Part shown: piece after piece, positions 42,619-51,917 of the stretch | Position numbering within the stretch: the stretch's first letter is position 1 | Layout: the number at the start of each line of letters is the position of its first letter | NCBI RefSeq assembly: GCF_902833905.1 | Contig: NZ_CADFGP010000047.1 | Coordinates: forward strand, 1 to 60,353 | Direction of reading: 5' to 3' | DNA: 60,353 bases | Source of the DNA: Paraburkholderia tuberum STM678 | Lineage (GTDB): Bacteria; Pseudomonadota; Gammaproteobacteria; Burkholderiales; Burkholderiaceae | Notes under the pieces: model-generated | The model's input: the letters and a program-made list of their open reading frames with translations, nothing else | Told to the model about the DNA's origin: nothing | The model's database searches: none | Position numbers and translations under genes: made by a program

Positions 42619-43713
42619 ATGAAGAAGCGTCGGGCAGTACTGGCGGTGTCGGCTGTCTTGAGCATGGGAATGGCGGGGCAGGTTCAGGCACAAAGTAGCG
42701 TAACGCTTTACGGCCTGGTACGAGGCGCCGTCGACTTCACGCACTTCTCTTCAACGGCGACCAGCCCCGCTCAATCAGCCACCTACATGACCAACGAAAC
42801 GTCTTTCTTCGGCTTCACCGGATCGGAAGACCTGGGTGGCGGAGCAAAGGCGATTTTCAAACTCGAAAGTTGGTTCAGCCTTGCGAACGGCGCGCTGACG
42901 GTGCCCGGCACGCTCTTCCCGCGTGAAGCATACGTGGGCCTGTCAAGCAGTACCCTGGGTACGTTGGAACTCGGCAGTATCTACACCCCCGCGTTGTGGA
43001 TCTCCTACGCGGTCGACCCCTACCTGCGCGCCAATAATGGTGCTATCTACAACCTCCTCCAACAGGTCCCGCCGCGCAATAGCTATCGCGGCTTCATTTC
43101 GACCCAGAACAACGCGATCGCATACATTTCTCCGACGTTCCTTGACGCGATCACCGCCAGGGCGATGTTCGCACCCAGCGAGAACACGGGACCGCAAAGC
43201 CAGATCGGTCAGATGTACTCCGGGTCCATCGAATACAACAAGAAGCCCTTGTACGTCGGGGCCAGCTTTGAACGGAGCTGGGTCAATACGTCTTCGCTTG
43301 GCACAGATGCTACTGCTCGGTCTAACACGACGATCACACTGGGTGCGGCATACACCTTTCCCTGGTTCAAGCTGAGTGGTTATTTGCTTCAGAACCAGCT
43401 GCAAGGCTTCAACACGCTCAAGGGGTACATGGTCGGTGCGACGGTGCCCGTGGGTACCTCGAAGTTCGTCACGTCGTATTCCTCGACTCACACGGTAAAT
43501 GCGGATGGCACCAAGGCAGGTGTCTTCGCCGTCGGCTACTTCTACCCGATTTCTAAACGGACCACGCTGTTCACGTCGTTCGCACAGATGCATAACGGCA
43601 GCCAGACAGCCTATGGCCTTTGGCCCAGCGAGACGATCTACAACGCGAAAGGATTGCCAGCCAAAGGGCAAAACATTCGGAGCGTAGAAGCGGGCATACA
43701 GCACCTGTTCTAA
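42619..43713 (+). CDS. Outer-membrane porin
   Basis: 364 residues with a signal peptide ending at about AQA (residue 24) and the mature start QSSVTLYGLVRGAVDF of Burkholderiales porins. Repeated amphipathic strands, the ETSFFGFTGSEDLGGGAKAI segment and a terminal aromatic residue (GIQHLF) mark a 16-stranded beta barrel. Placed directly before the aromatic-acid MFS transporter, it is likely the outer-membrane entry for the same substrate. A GGAG ribosome site is present. Confidence 0.9.
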   Translation: MKKRRAVLAVSAVLSMGMAGQVQAQSSVTLYGLVRGAVDFTHFSSTATSPAQSATYMTNETSFFGFTGSEDLGGGAKAIFKLESWFSLANGALTVPGTLFPREAYVGLSSSTLGTLELGSIYTPALWISYAVDPYLRANNGAIYNLLQQVPPRNSYRGFISTQNNAIAYISPTFLDAITARAMFAPSENTGPQSQIGQMYSGSIEYNKKPLYVGASFERSWVNTSSLGTDATARSNTTITLGAAYTFPWFKLSGYLLQNQLQGFNTLKGYMVGATVPVGTSKFVTSYSSTHTVNADGTKAGVFAVGYFYPISKRTTLFTSFAQMHNGSQTAYGLWPSETIYNAKGLPAKGQNIRSVEAGIQHLF

Positions 43714-43741
43714 ATGAAGCACTAGGCTACTGGAGAGGCAA

Positions 43742-45154
43742 ATGATCAAAGCTGTCGAGAACCCGCTTGGCCCAGGTAATCCGGGTACGAGCACCGCAAG
43801 CTCGCGTAATGTGCAAGACATCATCGACTCGCACGAGCTGTCGTTCTATCAGATTTCCGTGGTCGCTTGTTGCGTCATCGTGTTGCTGCTCGACGGATTT
43901 GATGCTGTGATGATCGCCTACGTCGCTCCAGTGCTTATCAAGGTTCTGGGCATCACTCCGGGACAGCTAGGGCCGCTATTCTCGGCGGGCCTCGCAGGTC
44001 TGACCGTTGGTGCGTTTCTGTGCGGTCCGCTCGCCGATAAGTTCGGTCGTAAGCCTGTGCTTGTCGCCTCGATATTGATTTTCGGCGGATTCACTCTCGC
44101 GACGGCGGCAGCAAACACGTTGACCTGGCTTATCGTGCTGCGCTTCGCGGCCGGCGTCGGGCTCGGCGGAGCCGGACCGAGCGCGATGGCGCTCGTGGCG
44201 GAACTTTCGCCGACCCGTCTCCGTGCGTCGCAAATCGCTTGGCTCGGATGTGGCATCCCCGTCGGGGGGGCGGTCGCTGGATTTGCGGCGGCGAAGCTCA
44301 TTCCAGCGTTCGGATGGACGTCGATGTTCGTCGTTGGGGGAGCATTACCGCTTCTGGTGGCCATCGTTGTTGCAGTCTGGGTTCCGGAATCGATCCGCTT
44401 TTTGCTGGTGAGGCCTGGAAACGATGCCAGAGCGCGCCGGATCTTGGCCCGGATTGCTCCGGACTTCAGCCAATCGAATCTGCAACTCTCGGTCGGTCGG
44501 ACCTCTGAGAACTCAGGCACGCTGCGCGACCTGGTGGGCAACGGTCTGGGCGTCTCTACGGTACTGCTCTGGATCGCCGCCTTTTGCATGCTGCTGGTCG
44601 TGTACTTCCTCACGAACTGGCTTCCCGTCTTGTTCCGTACCACGCACTACACAATGAGCGAGACATCGATCCTGCTCGGCCTGTTCTTGGTCGGATCACC
44701 GGTCGGTAGCCTTAGCATCGGATATCTGATGGACAGGATCAATCGCTACCTTTGCATGGCCGTGACTGCTTTCATCGCAGCGATATGCTTCATCATCATT
44801 GGCCGGGTGACTGAGGAAGTCGCATTCGCCGGCGTGACGATCTTCTTCCTCGGTGCCAGCTGCGGCGCCTGCGTGACCGGTACGAGTATCCTCGCAAGTT
44901 TCATCTATCCCGGTCAGATTCGGGCGACTGGCATCGGCTGGACGAATGGCTTTGCCCGAGTCGGTTCAATCGTGGGCGCGATGTGTGGCGGGATTCTCCT
45001 GGCATCGGGCGTTTCGTTGTCAGCCCTCCTGCAGCTCGTCTCTCTTCCATGCTTCATCGCGGTCGTTGCATTCCTGTTCCTCAAGGGAACCGTAGGTCGA
45101 TACCAAAGATCGCGTCAACGGAGCGACCCACTCACACCTCAGGTTCTTAACTAG
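43742..45154 (+). CDS. MFS aromatic acid importer (AAHS family)
   Basis: 470 residues with 12 hydrophobic segments. The AAHS hallmarks are an early acidic LLLDGFDAVMIAYVAPVL and the loop motif GPLADKFGRKPVL, with PESIRFLL near the middle loop. PcaK, VanK and MhpT belong here; they import hydroxylated benzoates with protons. The position after the porin and close to the demethylase operon suggests vanillate, syringate, gallate or protocatechuate as cargo. Confidence 0.9.
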   Translation: MIKAVENPLGPGNPGTSTASSRNVQDIIDSHELSFYQISVVACCVIVLLLDGFDAVMIAYVAPVLIKVLGITPGQLGPLFSAGLAGLTVGAFLCGPLADKFGRKPVLVASILIFGGFTLATAAANTLTWLIVLRFAAGVGLGGAGPSAMALVAELSPTRLRASQIAWLGCGIPVGGAVAGFAAAKLIPAFGWTSMFVVGGALPLLVAIVVAVWVPESIRFLLVRPGNDARARRILARIAPDFSQSNLQLSVGRTSENSGTLRDLVGNGLGVSTVLLWIAAFCMLLVVYFLTNWLPVLFRTTHYTMSETSILLGLFLVGSPVGSLSIGYLMDRINRYLCMAVTAFIAAICFIIIGRVTEEVAFAGVTIFFLGASCGACVTGTSILASFIYPGQIRATGIGWTNGFARVGSIVGAMCGGILLASGVSLSALLQLVSLPCFIAVVAFLFLKGTVGRYQRSRQRSDPLTPQVLN

Positions 45155-45225
45155 CTGAGATCGACCCGCCCGTTCTTTCGTGGGCCTGCTTGCAGGCCTA
45201 CCTGTGAATCCTCTACGAGATCGCG

Positions 45226-46590
45226 ATGGCCGCCGCCTTCCCTGACTGCCTTTTTCCCTCGCCGCACGTGTCCGGGCCTCCCCCGGAGGCGTTTCTGGGC
45301 ACGTCGAACGATGCTGACGCGTTGGACGTCAATCTCAGATATCTGCAGGTATTTGTCTCGGTCTCTGCAACCGGGGGCGTTTCTCAAGCATCGCGAATGA
45401 TGTTTCGGGCGCAGTCGGCTATGACACGATCCATCAAAGGTCTGGAGCAGCAACTGAATGGGGAGCTATTTGAGCGATCGTCGACTGGGATGCGACTAAC
45501 CGCCATAGGAAAGTGCGTACTCGCTCGCGCGGAAAGGGTGATACGCCACCTCGAAAATGCGATCTCCGAGTGCGCGGGTCAAAAGTCGAAAAAGACGACG
45601 TCTGGTGAACGCGCACTTGTACCCGCATGTCTGCTCAACGCTCGTCGTCTTGAGGCGCTGGTGCTGCTTGAAAAGACGCGTCACATGCCCACTGCCGCGC
45701 GGGCGCTCGGCATCACACAACCGGCAGTAAGCGCGGCGATGGCCGTATTGCAAGCTGGGACCGGGTACAAGCTTTTTGAGCGAAGCGCCCACGGACTTTC
45801 TCCTACAAGGGAGGGGCGGGCTCTCACACATCATTGCGCGCAAGCGCTGAACGAACTCAAGAAGATTCGCGACGATATTTCCGCGTATAGAGGAGCGCTG
45901 CGTGGTCACGTCGTAGTCGGCGCCTTACCGTTAGGACGTTCCAGCATCCTGCCCGGTGCGATTGCGGCTTTGCTCGAGAAGCACCCAGGCATCCGCGTAA
46001 CGACTGACGAGAGTTGCTACAGAAGCCTTGCGACGTCGCTCCGGATGGGAGACGTCGACTTCATTCTCGGCGCGCTGCGGGACGTGCCTGATGAGGATAT
46101 GCACGCGGAGGGTCTGTTTAAGGAAAGAATGTCGCTAATGGTGCGAAGCGATCATCCACTGGCGTGTCATGACGCGCTCGACCTGTCAGATCTGTTCCGG
46201 TTTCGGTGGATCCTTCCACGAGGCGACTCGCCAGCGAGGAAATTGGTCGACGCGGCGTTCCATCAGCGAAACCTGGTTGCACCGTCTCCTACGGTCGAAA
46301 CCGCCGATCTGGCGATCATCCGAGGGCTGCTGTTGGGAAGTGACGCGATTGCAGCGGTGTCCGACCGGCAGTTGGACCACGAAATAACACAGGGCGATGT
46401 CGTCAAGCTGCATATCGGGCTAGCCGAGACTGAACGGTGGATCGGACTCTTGCGGCGCAAAAGCTCAAATCCGTCCCCCGCAGCTCGCGCACTTATGGAA
46501 GAGATTAAGCGAATCTCACGCTTGGACGAGTCAGCAATCGCCGCAAAACAGGCACTCAACAAACGTCTACGTATGGAGCAAAGCACATGA
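45226..46590 (+). CDS. LysR-type regulator with two HTH domains
   Basis: 454 residues, about 150 longer than normal LysR proteins. The first LysR HTH (NLRYLQVFVSVSATGGVSQA, about residues 36-55) is followed by a second near 138-200 (LNARRLEALVLLEKTRHMPT with AARALGITQPAVSAAM). One co-inducer domain then follows (VVGALPLGRSSILPGAIAAL, HAEGLFKERMSLMVRSDHP). The tandem arrangement resembles GbpR-like regulators. It lies after the MFS gene, and its stop overlaps the start of a DUF4148 gene. The first 35 residues may be untranslated if a later start is used. Confidence 0.85.
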   Translation: MAAAFPDCLFPSPHVSGPPPEAFLGTSNDADALDVNLRYLQVFVSVSATGGVSQASRMMFRAQSAMTRSIKGLEQQLNGELFERSSTGMRLTAIGKCVLARAERVIRHLENAISECAGQKSKKTTSGERALVPACLLNARRLEALVLLEKTRHMPTAARALGITQPAVSAAMAVLQAGTGYKLFERSAHGLSPTREGRALTHHCAQALNELKKIRDDISAYRGALRGHVVVGALPLGRSSILPGAIAALLEKHPGIRVTTDESCYRSLATSLRMGDVDFILGALRDVPDEDMHAEGLFKERMSLMVRSDHPLACHDALDLSDLFRFRWILPRGDSPARKLVDAAFHQRNLVAPSPTVETADLAIIRGLLLGSDAIAAVSDRQLDHEITQGDVVKLHIGLAETERWIGLLRRKSSNPSPAARALMEEIKRISRLDESAIAAKQALNKRLRMEQST

Positions 46591-46892
46591 GAATCAGGGC
46601 CATCTTCACCGCCATCATGATCGGTACGGTCGTCTGTCTGACTAGTTCGGGCGCTTCAGCACAAGACGCAATCAGCGCGAGCTCTCCTGCTTCCACAAAA
46701 CAAGCCCAAAAGCAGGCGCAAAAGCAGGCGCGAAAGCAAGCGCGGGCCAAGAATAAAGCGGAGATCAAGCAGCTGCAGAAGAATGGTTTCGATCCGGCAG
46801 ACGGCGAGGCCGGCTATCCGCAAAACATTCAGCGCGCCGAACGCCGATCCCAGGCATCTGGAGCAGGCGCCGCCAGTGCTCCCGCTAAATAG
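46587..46892 (+). CDS. DUF4148 small exported protein (second)
   Basis: 101 residues with a signal peptide ending near GASA-QDA, a K/Q/A-rich stretch with repeated QKQA, and the DUF4148 core IKQLQKNGFDPADGEAGYPQ. Its ATG overlaps the LysR stop, so translation is coupled. Together with the copy at 40183, it places a DUF4148 gene on both sides of the uptake section. Function unknown. Confidence 0.78.
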   Translation: MRIRAIFTAIMIGTVVCLTSSGASAQDAISASSPASTKQAQKQAQKQARKQARAKNKAEIKQLQKNGFDPADGEAGYPQNIQRAERRSQASGAGAASAPAK

Positions 46893-47011
46893 CGGACGAA
46901 CGTCTGCCCTTCTTACATTGAACAAGACATAGCTGGAAAAGGAGCGAAACGACCATAACCAGATCGTCAGTATTCTGATATGCAGACCTAATTAAAATGC
47001 GGAGATGATTG

Positions 47012-48640
47012 ATGAAATGCTCTCACATTCCCTCTCGGGTTATGTTTTTGGGTTTAGCTTTCGTGCTAGGCGCATGCGGTGGACACGATGACAACTCCAA
47101 CCCTCCCCTCACGACCGCTGCCGCACCGCTGTCCTGTGATCAGGTCGGTGCACTGAAAATCAACGGTGTGACGCTGAACGCCAAGACGGTCGCTGCGACA
47201 TCGACGAACCCTGAGAACTGCACGGTTAGCGGCGCGATCGCGCCAAGCCAAGGCGGCTATAGCATCAACTTCGCCCTGACCCTTCCCACCACTTGGAACG
47301 GAAAGGCAATCCAAGGCGGGGGAGGTGGCTTCGATGGGGTGATCAGTCCAGTGACGGGCCCGAATTGGGCAACTCCAACTGCGGCCGCTGCATTCCCGCA
47401 AAAAGGCTATGCGACGTACTCAAGCGATTCGGGTCACTCAGGTGGCTCCGATGCGTCGTTTGCATTGAACAACGAAGCGTTCCTCGATTACGGATCTGCG
47501 GCGTTGAAAAAGGTCAAAGACGTCGCGACGCAGATCATCACCGATCGGTATGCGAAAGCACCTTCCAAGACTTACTTCATTGGATTTTCGGAAGGAGGAA
47601 GAGAAGGGCTCGAAGTCGCTCAGACTTATCCAAACGATTACGACGGCATCATCGTCGGAGATCCGGTCCAAAACCTGACATTGCAGTTCATATCTCACCT
47701 CAGCGTGACGAAAGGATTTTTTGCTAACAACGGCGCTGGTTGGCTCGATGCGAACAAGCAAAATGTCCTTGGACAGTATGTGCTGAACGCTTGCGATGAA
47801 CTAGACGGCTTGAAGGACGGGTTGATCGCGAACGGGTTTGCCTGTAAGCCCGACATTGCGCCGCTGCGCTGCCCTAACGGAGTCGATGCCGGAGACACCT
47901 GCCTGTCAGACGCTCAGATCACAGCGGTGAACAATGCACGTGCTAACCTGACGCTGCCTTATGCGCTTGCAAATGGCATCACGACGATCGCCGGGAAGCC
48001 TTGGGGTAACGAGCTTTTCAGTTCTGGCGGTTATTTCAGGTCGACATACCTTGGAACCGCGCCCGTCCCGTCGGCACCTGAACCGAACCTGAAAACCGAT
48101 GCGCTTTTGTACTACCTGGCCAACGAAGCCGTTCGGTATATGTTCGTTCAGAATGCTCAAGCTGATCCTCGCGTCTGGGACTGGAACGACACTTCCAATG
48201 CTGCGCGACTGCAATATGTCTCATCAGTGTTTGATTCGACCAAGAGCGATCTCTCAGCGTTCATGCAGCGCGGCGGGAAGCTCATCATCTATGCTGGCGG
48301 AGCCTCGGAGGTCGCGCCAGCCGAGACGGCTGCATATTATCAACGTCTCGTTGCCAAGATGGGGCAGGCTACGGTTGATAAGTTCGTGCGCTTCTATGTT
48401 TTCCCTGGAGTAACTCACGGCGGAGTGACAGCGAACGGGACACCGCGTGGAGCGGATCTGATGTCGGCCTTCGAAACCTGGGAAGACAACGGCGCGGCGC
48501 CGGGTGACTTGGTCAATTCGTCTGGCAGCGCAGGGACCACGACTGAAACATGGCCGCTGTGCCGTTATCCGGCTTACCCGCGCTATAGCGGTTCCGGCGA
48601 TCCATCGTCTGCATCAAGTTTCACCTGTTCGACCATTTAA
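47012..48640 (+). CDS. Tannase/feruloyl-esterase-family lipoprotein
   Basis: 542 residues from ATG 47012 (GGAG seven bases upstream). A signal with lipobox LGAC puts a lipidated Cys at residue 22. The tannase fold is recognisable: GGGGFDG, YSSDSGHSGG, the elbow IGFSEGGREGLEVAQTYPND with Ser near 193, and GVTHGGV near the end. In characterised members the nucleophile is preceded by Cys (CS) and the His followed by Cys (HC). Here these positions are Phe and Gly, and the usual Asp region reads GGASEVAP. It could release gallate or hydroxycinnamates from esters, but catalysis may differ. Confidence 0.78.
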   Translation: MKCSHIPSRVMFLGLAFVLGACGGHDDNSNPPLTTAAAPLSCDQVGALKINGVTLNAKTVAATSTNPENCTVSGAIAPSQGGYSINFALTLPTTWNGKAIQGGGGGFDGVISPVTGPNWATPTAAAAFPQKGYATYSSDSGHSGGSDASFALNNEAFLDYGSAALKKVKDVATQIITDRYAKAPSKTYFIGFSEGGREGLEVAQTYPNDYDGIIVGDPVQNLTLQFISHLSVTKGFFANNGAGWLDANKQNVLGQYVLNACDELDGLKDGLIANGFACKPDIAPLRCPNGVDAGDTCLSDAQITAVNNARANLTLPYALANGITTIAGKPWGNELFSSGGYFRSTYLGTAPVPSAPEPNLKTDALLYYLANEAVRYMFVQNAQADPRVWDWNDTSNAARLQYVSSVFDSTKSDLSAFMQRGGKLIIYAGGASEVAPAETAAYYQRLVAKMGQATVDKFVRFYVFPGVTHGGVTANGTPRGADLMSAFETWEDNGAAPGDLVNSSGSAGTTTETWPLCRYPAYPRYSGSGDPSSASSFTCSTI

Positions 48641-48865
48641 GTCGATCGGGCGTGCCTGCTTCACTTTCCTATGATCGTGAGCGGGTACTGCTGGAGGTGT
48701 CGCATATCGAAAACTGCCAGGCGTCCCGGACCGGCGCCTCCCCGGTCAGGGATCCTGCCCGCCCAGGCTCTGATGTGATGGACGACTCCCGCTAAGCGGC
48801 GAGAGATTTATGCCAAAGTGGAGAAGTCGTGACGTCCGCGGCAAAGGAGCGGCCGGACTTGCTGA
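48641..48865. other. Short stretch between the esterase and the IS110 remnant
   Basis: No convincing gene. Part of it (48829 onward) may be frame-shifted IS110 sequence. Confidence 0.4.
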
Positions 48866-49180
48866 TTGTCGCCGTCCACCGCATCGGCCCTGGCAGCCTC
48901 GATTGGAAGCGCGCGAGCCTTTTGCAGCGGCCGGGAACTCGCTGCGTGGCTGGGCCTGGTCCCGCGCCAGCATTCCTCCGGAGGCACGCCGCGCCTGCTG
49001 GGCATCAGCAAGCGCGGCGATGCGGCATTACGAACACTTCTGATTCACGGCGCCCGCGCCGTTATCCGCATGGCAGCGACCAAACCCGAGATGGCTGATT
49101 CCTGGCTGATGAAACTGTGTCGACGCCGACACAAAAACATCGCTGCCGTAGCGCTCGCGGCAAAGAATGTACGGATAGAG
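48866..49180 (+). pseudogene. IS110-family transposase, C-terminal fragment
   Basis: The frame gives SGRELAAWLGLVPRQHSSGG, RLLGISKRGDAALRTLLIHG and ARAVIRMA, the conserved C-terminal (transposase_20) part of IS110/IS1111 transposases, which use a DEDD plus serine mechanism. The N-terminal RuvC-like half is missing and similarity fades after ALAAKNVRI near 49180. A dead remnant at the edge of the aromatic island. Confidence 0.8.
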
Positions 49181-49205
49181 GTCCCCGTTTCGGGAGAATC
49201 TCGGC

Positions 49206-49682
49206 TCACCCGGTTCGTACCGAGGTCTTCGCCGCCAGGCGGTCGGGCAACGCCGCCAGGAACCGAAGCAGCTCGGGCACGATCGCTTCGTGCGCATCCT
49301 CTTGAAGAAAATGGCCTGCGTCCTCGATGCGAGTCACTTCAGCGTCCGGAAAGGTCTGCAGCCACATGCCCTCGAGCGTCTCGGGCGAGAACGCAAGGTC
49401 GCGCATCGCCCACATGATCCGCACCGGGCGGCCGCGGAAGTGGCGCTCGAGCCCGTGCTCGATTCGACCCATCATGTCAGCCACCGGGCCGTCAGGTCCT
49501 GTAGGTATCTGGCGCGGAAAAACGAGAACACCGGTTCGGCTCTCCCAGGTCGGGTGCGGAGCGAGGTAAGCCCGGCGCACGGCCGGCGTCAGTCGCTCGC
49601 GATGAACGACGCCGACTTTGAAGAAGAAAAGCCGGGTGAAGAGTTGGAGGCCTTTCACCATGAACTCGCCAACGCCCGGCAC
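49206..49682 (-). pseudogene. Alpha/beta hydrolase (haloalkane dehalogenase-like), N-terminus missing
   Basis: The minus-strand frame carries the cap and C-terminal part of an alpha/beta hydrolase. RRAYLAPHPTWESRTGVLVF is followed by an acid region (VRIMWAMRDLAFSPETLEGM) and the catalytic His (TRIEDAGHFLQEDAHEAIV). This pattern is close to haloalkane dehalogenases and related hydrolases. Upstream of about 49682 the coding sequence gives way to the end of the 172-bp MITE-like element, so the nucleophile elbow is lost. Confidence 0.65.
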
Positions 49683-49854
49683 GGGGTAATCGTCCTTTTC
49701 GTGCAAAATCTGGCGCTTTGTTTTGAAATGCCATGACTTTTCAATGGCTTGCAAGATCGAGTTTGGCGTAACGAACGCGGAAACGGAAAGCCTTACTGGT
49801 CACGGCTCTCCGGGAGACGAGCGCCAGATTTTGCACGAAAAGGACGATTACCCC
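49683..49854. mobile_element. 172-bp MITE-like element with 35-bp inverted repeats
   Basis: Both ends read inward as GGGGTAATCGTCCTTTTCGT and continue identically to a total of 35 bp. The GGGG start is reminiscent of Tn3-family ends and such elements (TIMEs) exist, but no transposase is present and the flanking bases (GGCAC and AGAAC) do not match. The inner part contains CGTGCAAAATCTGG, which is also found in the ends of the toxin-antitoxin element. It truncates the hydrolase gene. Confidence 0.6.
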
Positions 49855-50263
49855 AGAACGCAATGGCGCGCGGTCGTGTTGAGTTGGCGGGCCCAAGTGG
49901 ACCCACCAATGCGTCTTATATCTCCGGACCAACATTCCGGCGCCGCGTTTGGGATGTTTGATCACCACTCGTCGATTGCTCGAAGTTTTCTCTTACTTCC
50001 ACATGTGGGCGGGGCGCCGGGCATATCGGCGGACCTAGAAAGCCGTGAGCCACGCGCGTGGAAACTTGCATGCCCGGTCCCGCGCCTTCGGCTATCCCGG
50101 GCGCGGCTCTAGTTCCGCGTGTTATCGAAAACCCTGGCGAAATACCCGTTTTCAACGGCCGTCGCGTTGGTATGATGACATCATCACGGCATAAGTGATC
50201 ACCTTTAAAACCGCCGTCCGCTGGTTTGTTTGCTTCGCCCAGACGTCCAACCAGGAGACAAAG
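49855..50263. promoter_or_regulatory. Intergenic region with the likely promoter of the sugar operon
   Basis: No gene is evident. Near the end, TGATGA-CA-TCATCA (50173-50186) is a palindrome overlapping a TATGAT box (50171-50176). It is a plausible operator for a regulator lying outside the window. The binding-protein gene begins 77 bp further on. Confidence 0.45.
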
Positions 50264-51202
50264 ATGAACCGTTCGAAACGCTGGGTCGCGATTGCCGCGG
50301 CCACGCTGAGCTTGTTCGCTGTAGCAGGCGCCGCCCAGGCGGCCAACCTGATCGCCATCATCACCCCTTCGCATGACAATCCCTTCTTCAAGGCAGAAGC
50401 CGACACCGCCAATGCGCGGGCGAAGTCGCTTGGCTATGACACCATCGTTCTGGTTCACGACGACGATGCGAGCAAGCAATCAAATCTCGTCGACACCGCC
50501 ATCGCACGCGGCGCGAAGGCAATCATTCTCGACAACGCCGGCTCCGAGGCATCGATCGCCGCCGTACGCAAGGCGAAGGACGCCGGCATTCCGTCGTTCC
50601 TGATCGACCGCGAAATCAACGCGACGGGTATCGCCGTGTCGCAGATCGTTTCCAATAACTATCAGGGCGCACAGCTTGGCGGCCGCGCGTTCGTCAAGGC
50701 GCTCGGTGAAAAGGGCAACTACGTCGAACTGGTGGGACGTGAAGCCGATATCAACGCGGGCATCCGGTCGAAGGGCTATCACGACGTGATCGACCAGTTT
50801 CCGGGCATGAAGATGGTCGAGCGGCAATCGGCCAACTGGAGTCAGACAGAGGCGTATCGGGTAACGGAGACGATCCTGCAGAGCCACCCCGATATCAAAG
50901 GCGTGATTGCCGGCAACGACACCATGGCGATGGGTGCATCGGCCGCGTTGAAGGCCGCCAAACGCAGCGATGTCATCGTGGTGGGTTTTGACGGCAGCAA
51001 CGACGTGCGCGATGCGATTGTGCGTAACGACATCCGCGCGACAGTGCTGCAACCCGCTGCGCTTGCGGCGACGCAAGCCGTCGAACAGGCCGACAAGTAT
51101 CTGAAGACCGGTTCGACCGGCAAGCCCGAAAAGCAGCTGATCAACTGCTCGCTGATCACGAAGGCGAACGCCGGCAAGCTCGACATGTTCGCGCTGCGCT
51201 AA
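50264..51202 (+). CDS. Sugar ABC transporter, periplasmic binding protein (RbsB-like)
   Basis: 312 residues from ATG 50264 (CAGGAG upstream). A signal peptide ends near AQA-ANLIAI. The mature part is a type-1 pentose-binding fold (IITPSHDNPFFKAEADTANA, AIILDNAGSEASIAAVRKA, IKGVIAGNDTMAMGASAAL, VIVVGFDGSNDVRDAIVRND). It delivers sugar to the ATPase and permease encoded downstream. Given the apionate genes that follow, D-apiose or a related pentose is the expected ligand. Confidence 0.9.
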   Translation: MNRSKRWVAIAAATLSLFAVAGAAQAANLIAIITPSHDNPFFKAEADTANARAKSLGYDTIVLVHDDDASKQSNLVDTAIARGAKAIILDNAGSEASIAAVRKAKDAGIPSFLIDREINATGIAVSQIVSNNYQGAQLGGRAFVKALGEKGNYVELVGREADINAGIRSKGYHDVIDQFPGMKMVERQSANWSQTEAYRVTETILQSHPDIKGVIAGNDTMAMGASAALKAAKRSDVIVVGFDGSNDVRDAIVRNDIRATVLQPAALAATQAVEQADKYLKTGSTGKPEKQLINCSLITKANAGKLDMFALR

Positions 51203-51263
51203 AGCTGTGTGCCCGGGGACGCGCGGTCCCCGGTTCCTCATCCGCTGTTGATGGAGGTAATAC

Positions 51264-51917
51264 ATGAGAGCTATGGTTTATGCGGCCGTGGTGCTGGTCG
51301 CGAGTGTCGCGCTGGCCGGCTGCAAACTCGTCAAGAACGACGCGCAAGCGTCGAAAGGCTCGCGCGATGCGTATTCGTCGACGAACTATGACCCGAACGC
51401 GATGGTCGCGTCGATGTGGAGCAGCAAGGTCGTGCCCGACGTCGAAAAGCGTGCAACCGACATCGGCGTGCTGCTCGACGCGATCAAGGCCGATCCCGAC
51501 GCAGCAGGCAAGAAATACGGCTATCGCGGCAAGGACGAAAGTGCGCCGTGGATTTTCCCGACCCGGCTGCACGGCAAGATAGTCTCGGTCGATACCGAAT
51601 CGAGCCAGGGCACGATCGGCATCGATACGAAGGGCGACGGCATCGCTGACGTGATCGTCGATATCGGACCCACCGTGCTCGGCACGACCTTGCGCGACTC
51701 GCTGGATTTCATCTCATTCGCGGATTTTCGCAATCAGATCGAATACGCCCGCTTCGGCACAGCCCTCAACGCCTACGCGGCCACCCATGTGATGAAGCCG
51801 TTGCCGCGCAAAGACCTGAAAGGTCAAATGGTGAGCGTGACGGGCGCGTTCTCATACGACAGTTCGAGCGAGCAGCCGGAAGTGGTGCCGCTCGCCGCTG
51901 CCCTCGGAGCGAAGTGA
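51264..51917 (+). CDS. DUF2291 lipoprotein
   Basis: 217 residues with a signal and lipobox LAGC (Cys 20), then a DUF2291 pattern (DPNAMVASMWSSKVVPDVEK, GTIGIDTKGDGIADVIVDIG, NQIEYARFGTALNAYA). DUF2291 genes often sit in sugar ABC operons of this type; the product would be lipid-anchored and face the periplasm, probably assisting the transporter. It lies between the binding protein and ATPase genes, and its TGA shares bases with the next start. Confidence 0.82.
   Translation: MRAMVYAAVVLVASVALAGCKLVKNDAQASKGSRDAYSSTNYDPNAMVASMWSSKVVPDVEKRATDIGVLLDAIKADPDAAGKKYGYRGKDESAPWIFPTRLHGKIVSVDTESSQGTIGIDTKGDGIADVIVDIGPTVLGTTLRDSLDFISFADFRNQIEYARFGTALNAYAATHVMKPLPRKDLKGQMVSVTGAFSYDSSSEQPEVVPLAAALGAK

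Noticed and set aside
43918..44643. 241-residue minus-strand frame
   Set aside because: Antisense to the AAHS transporter gene.
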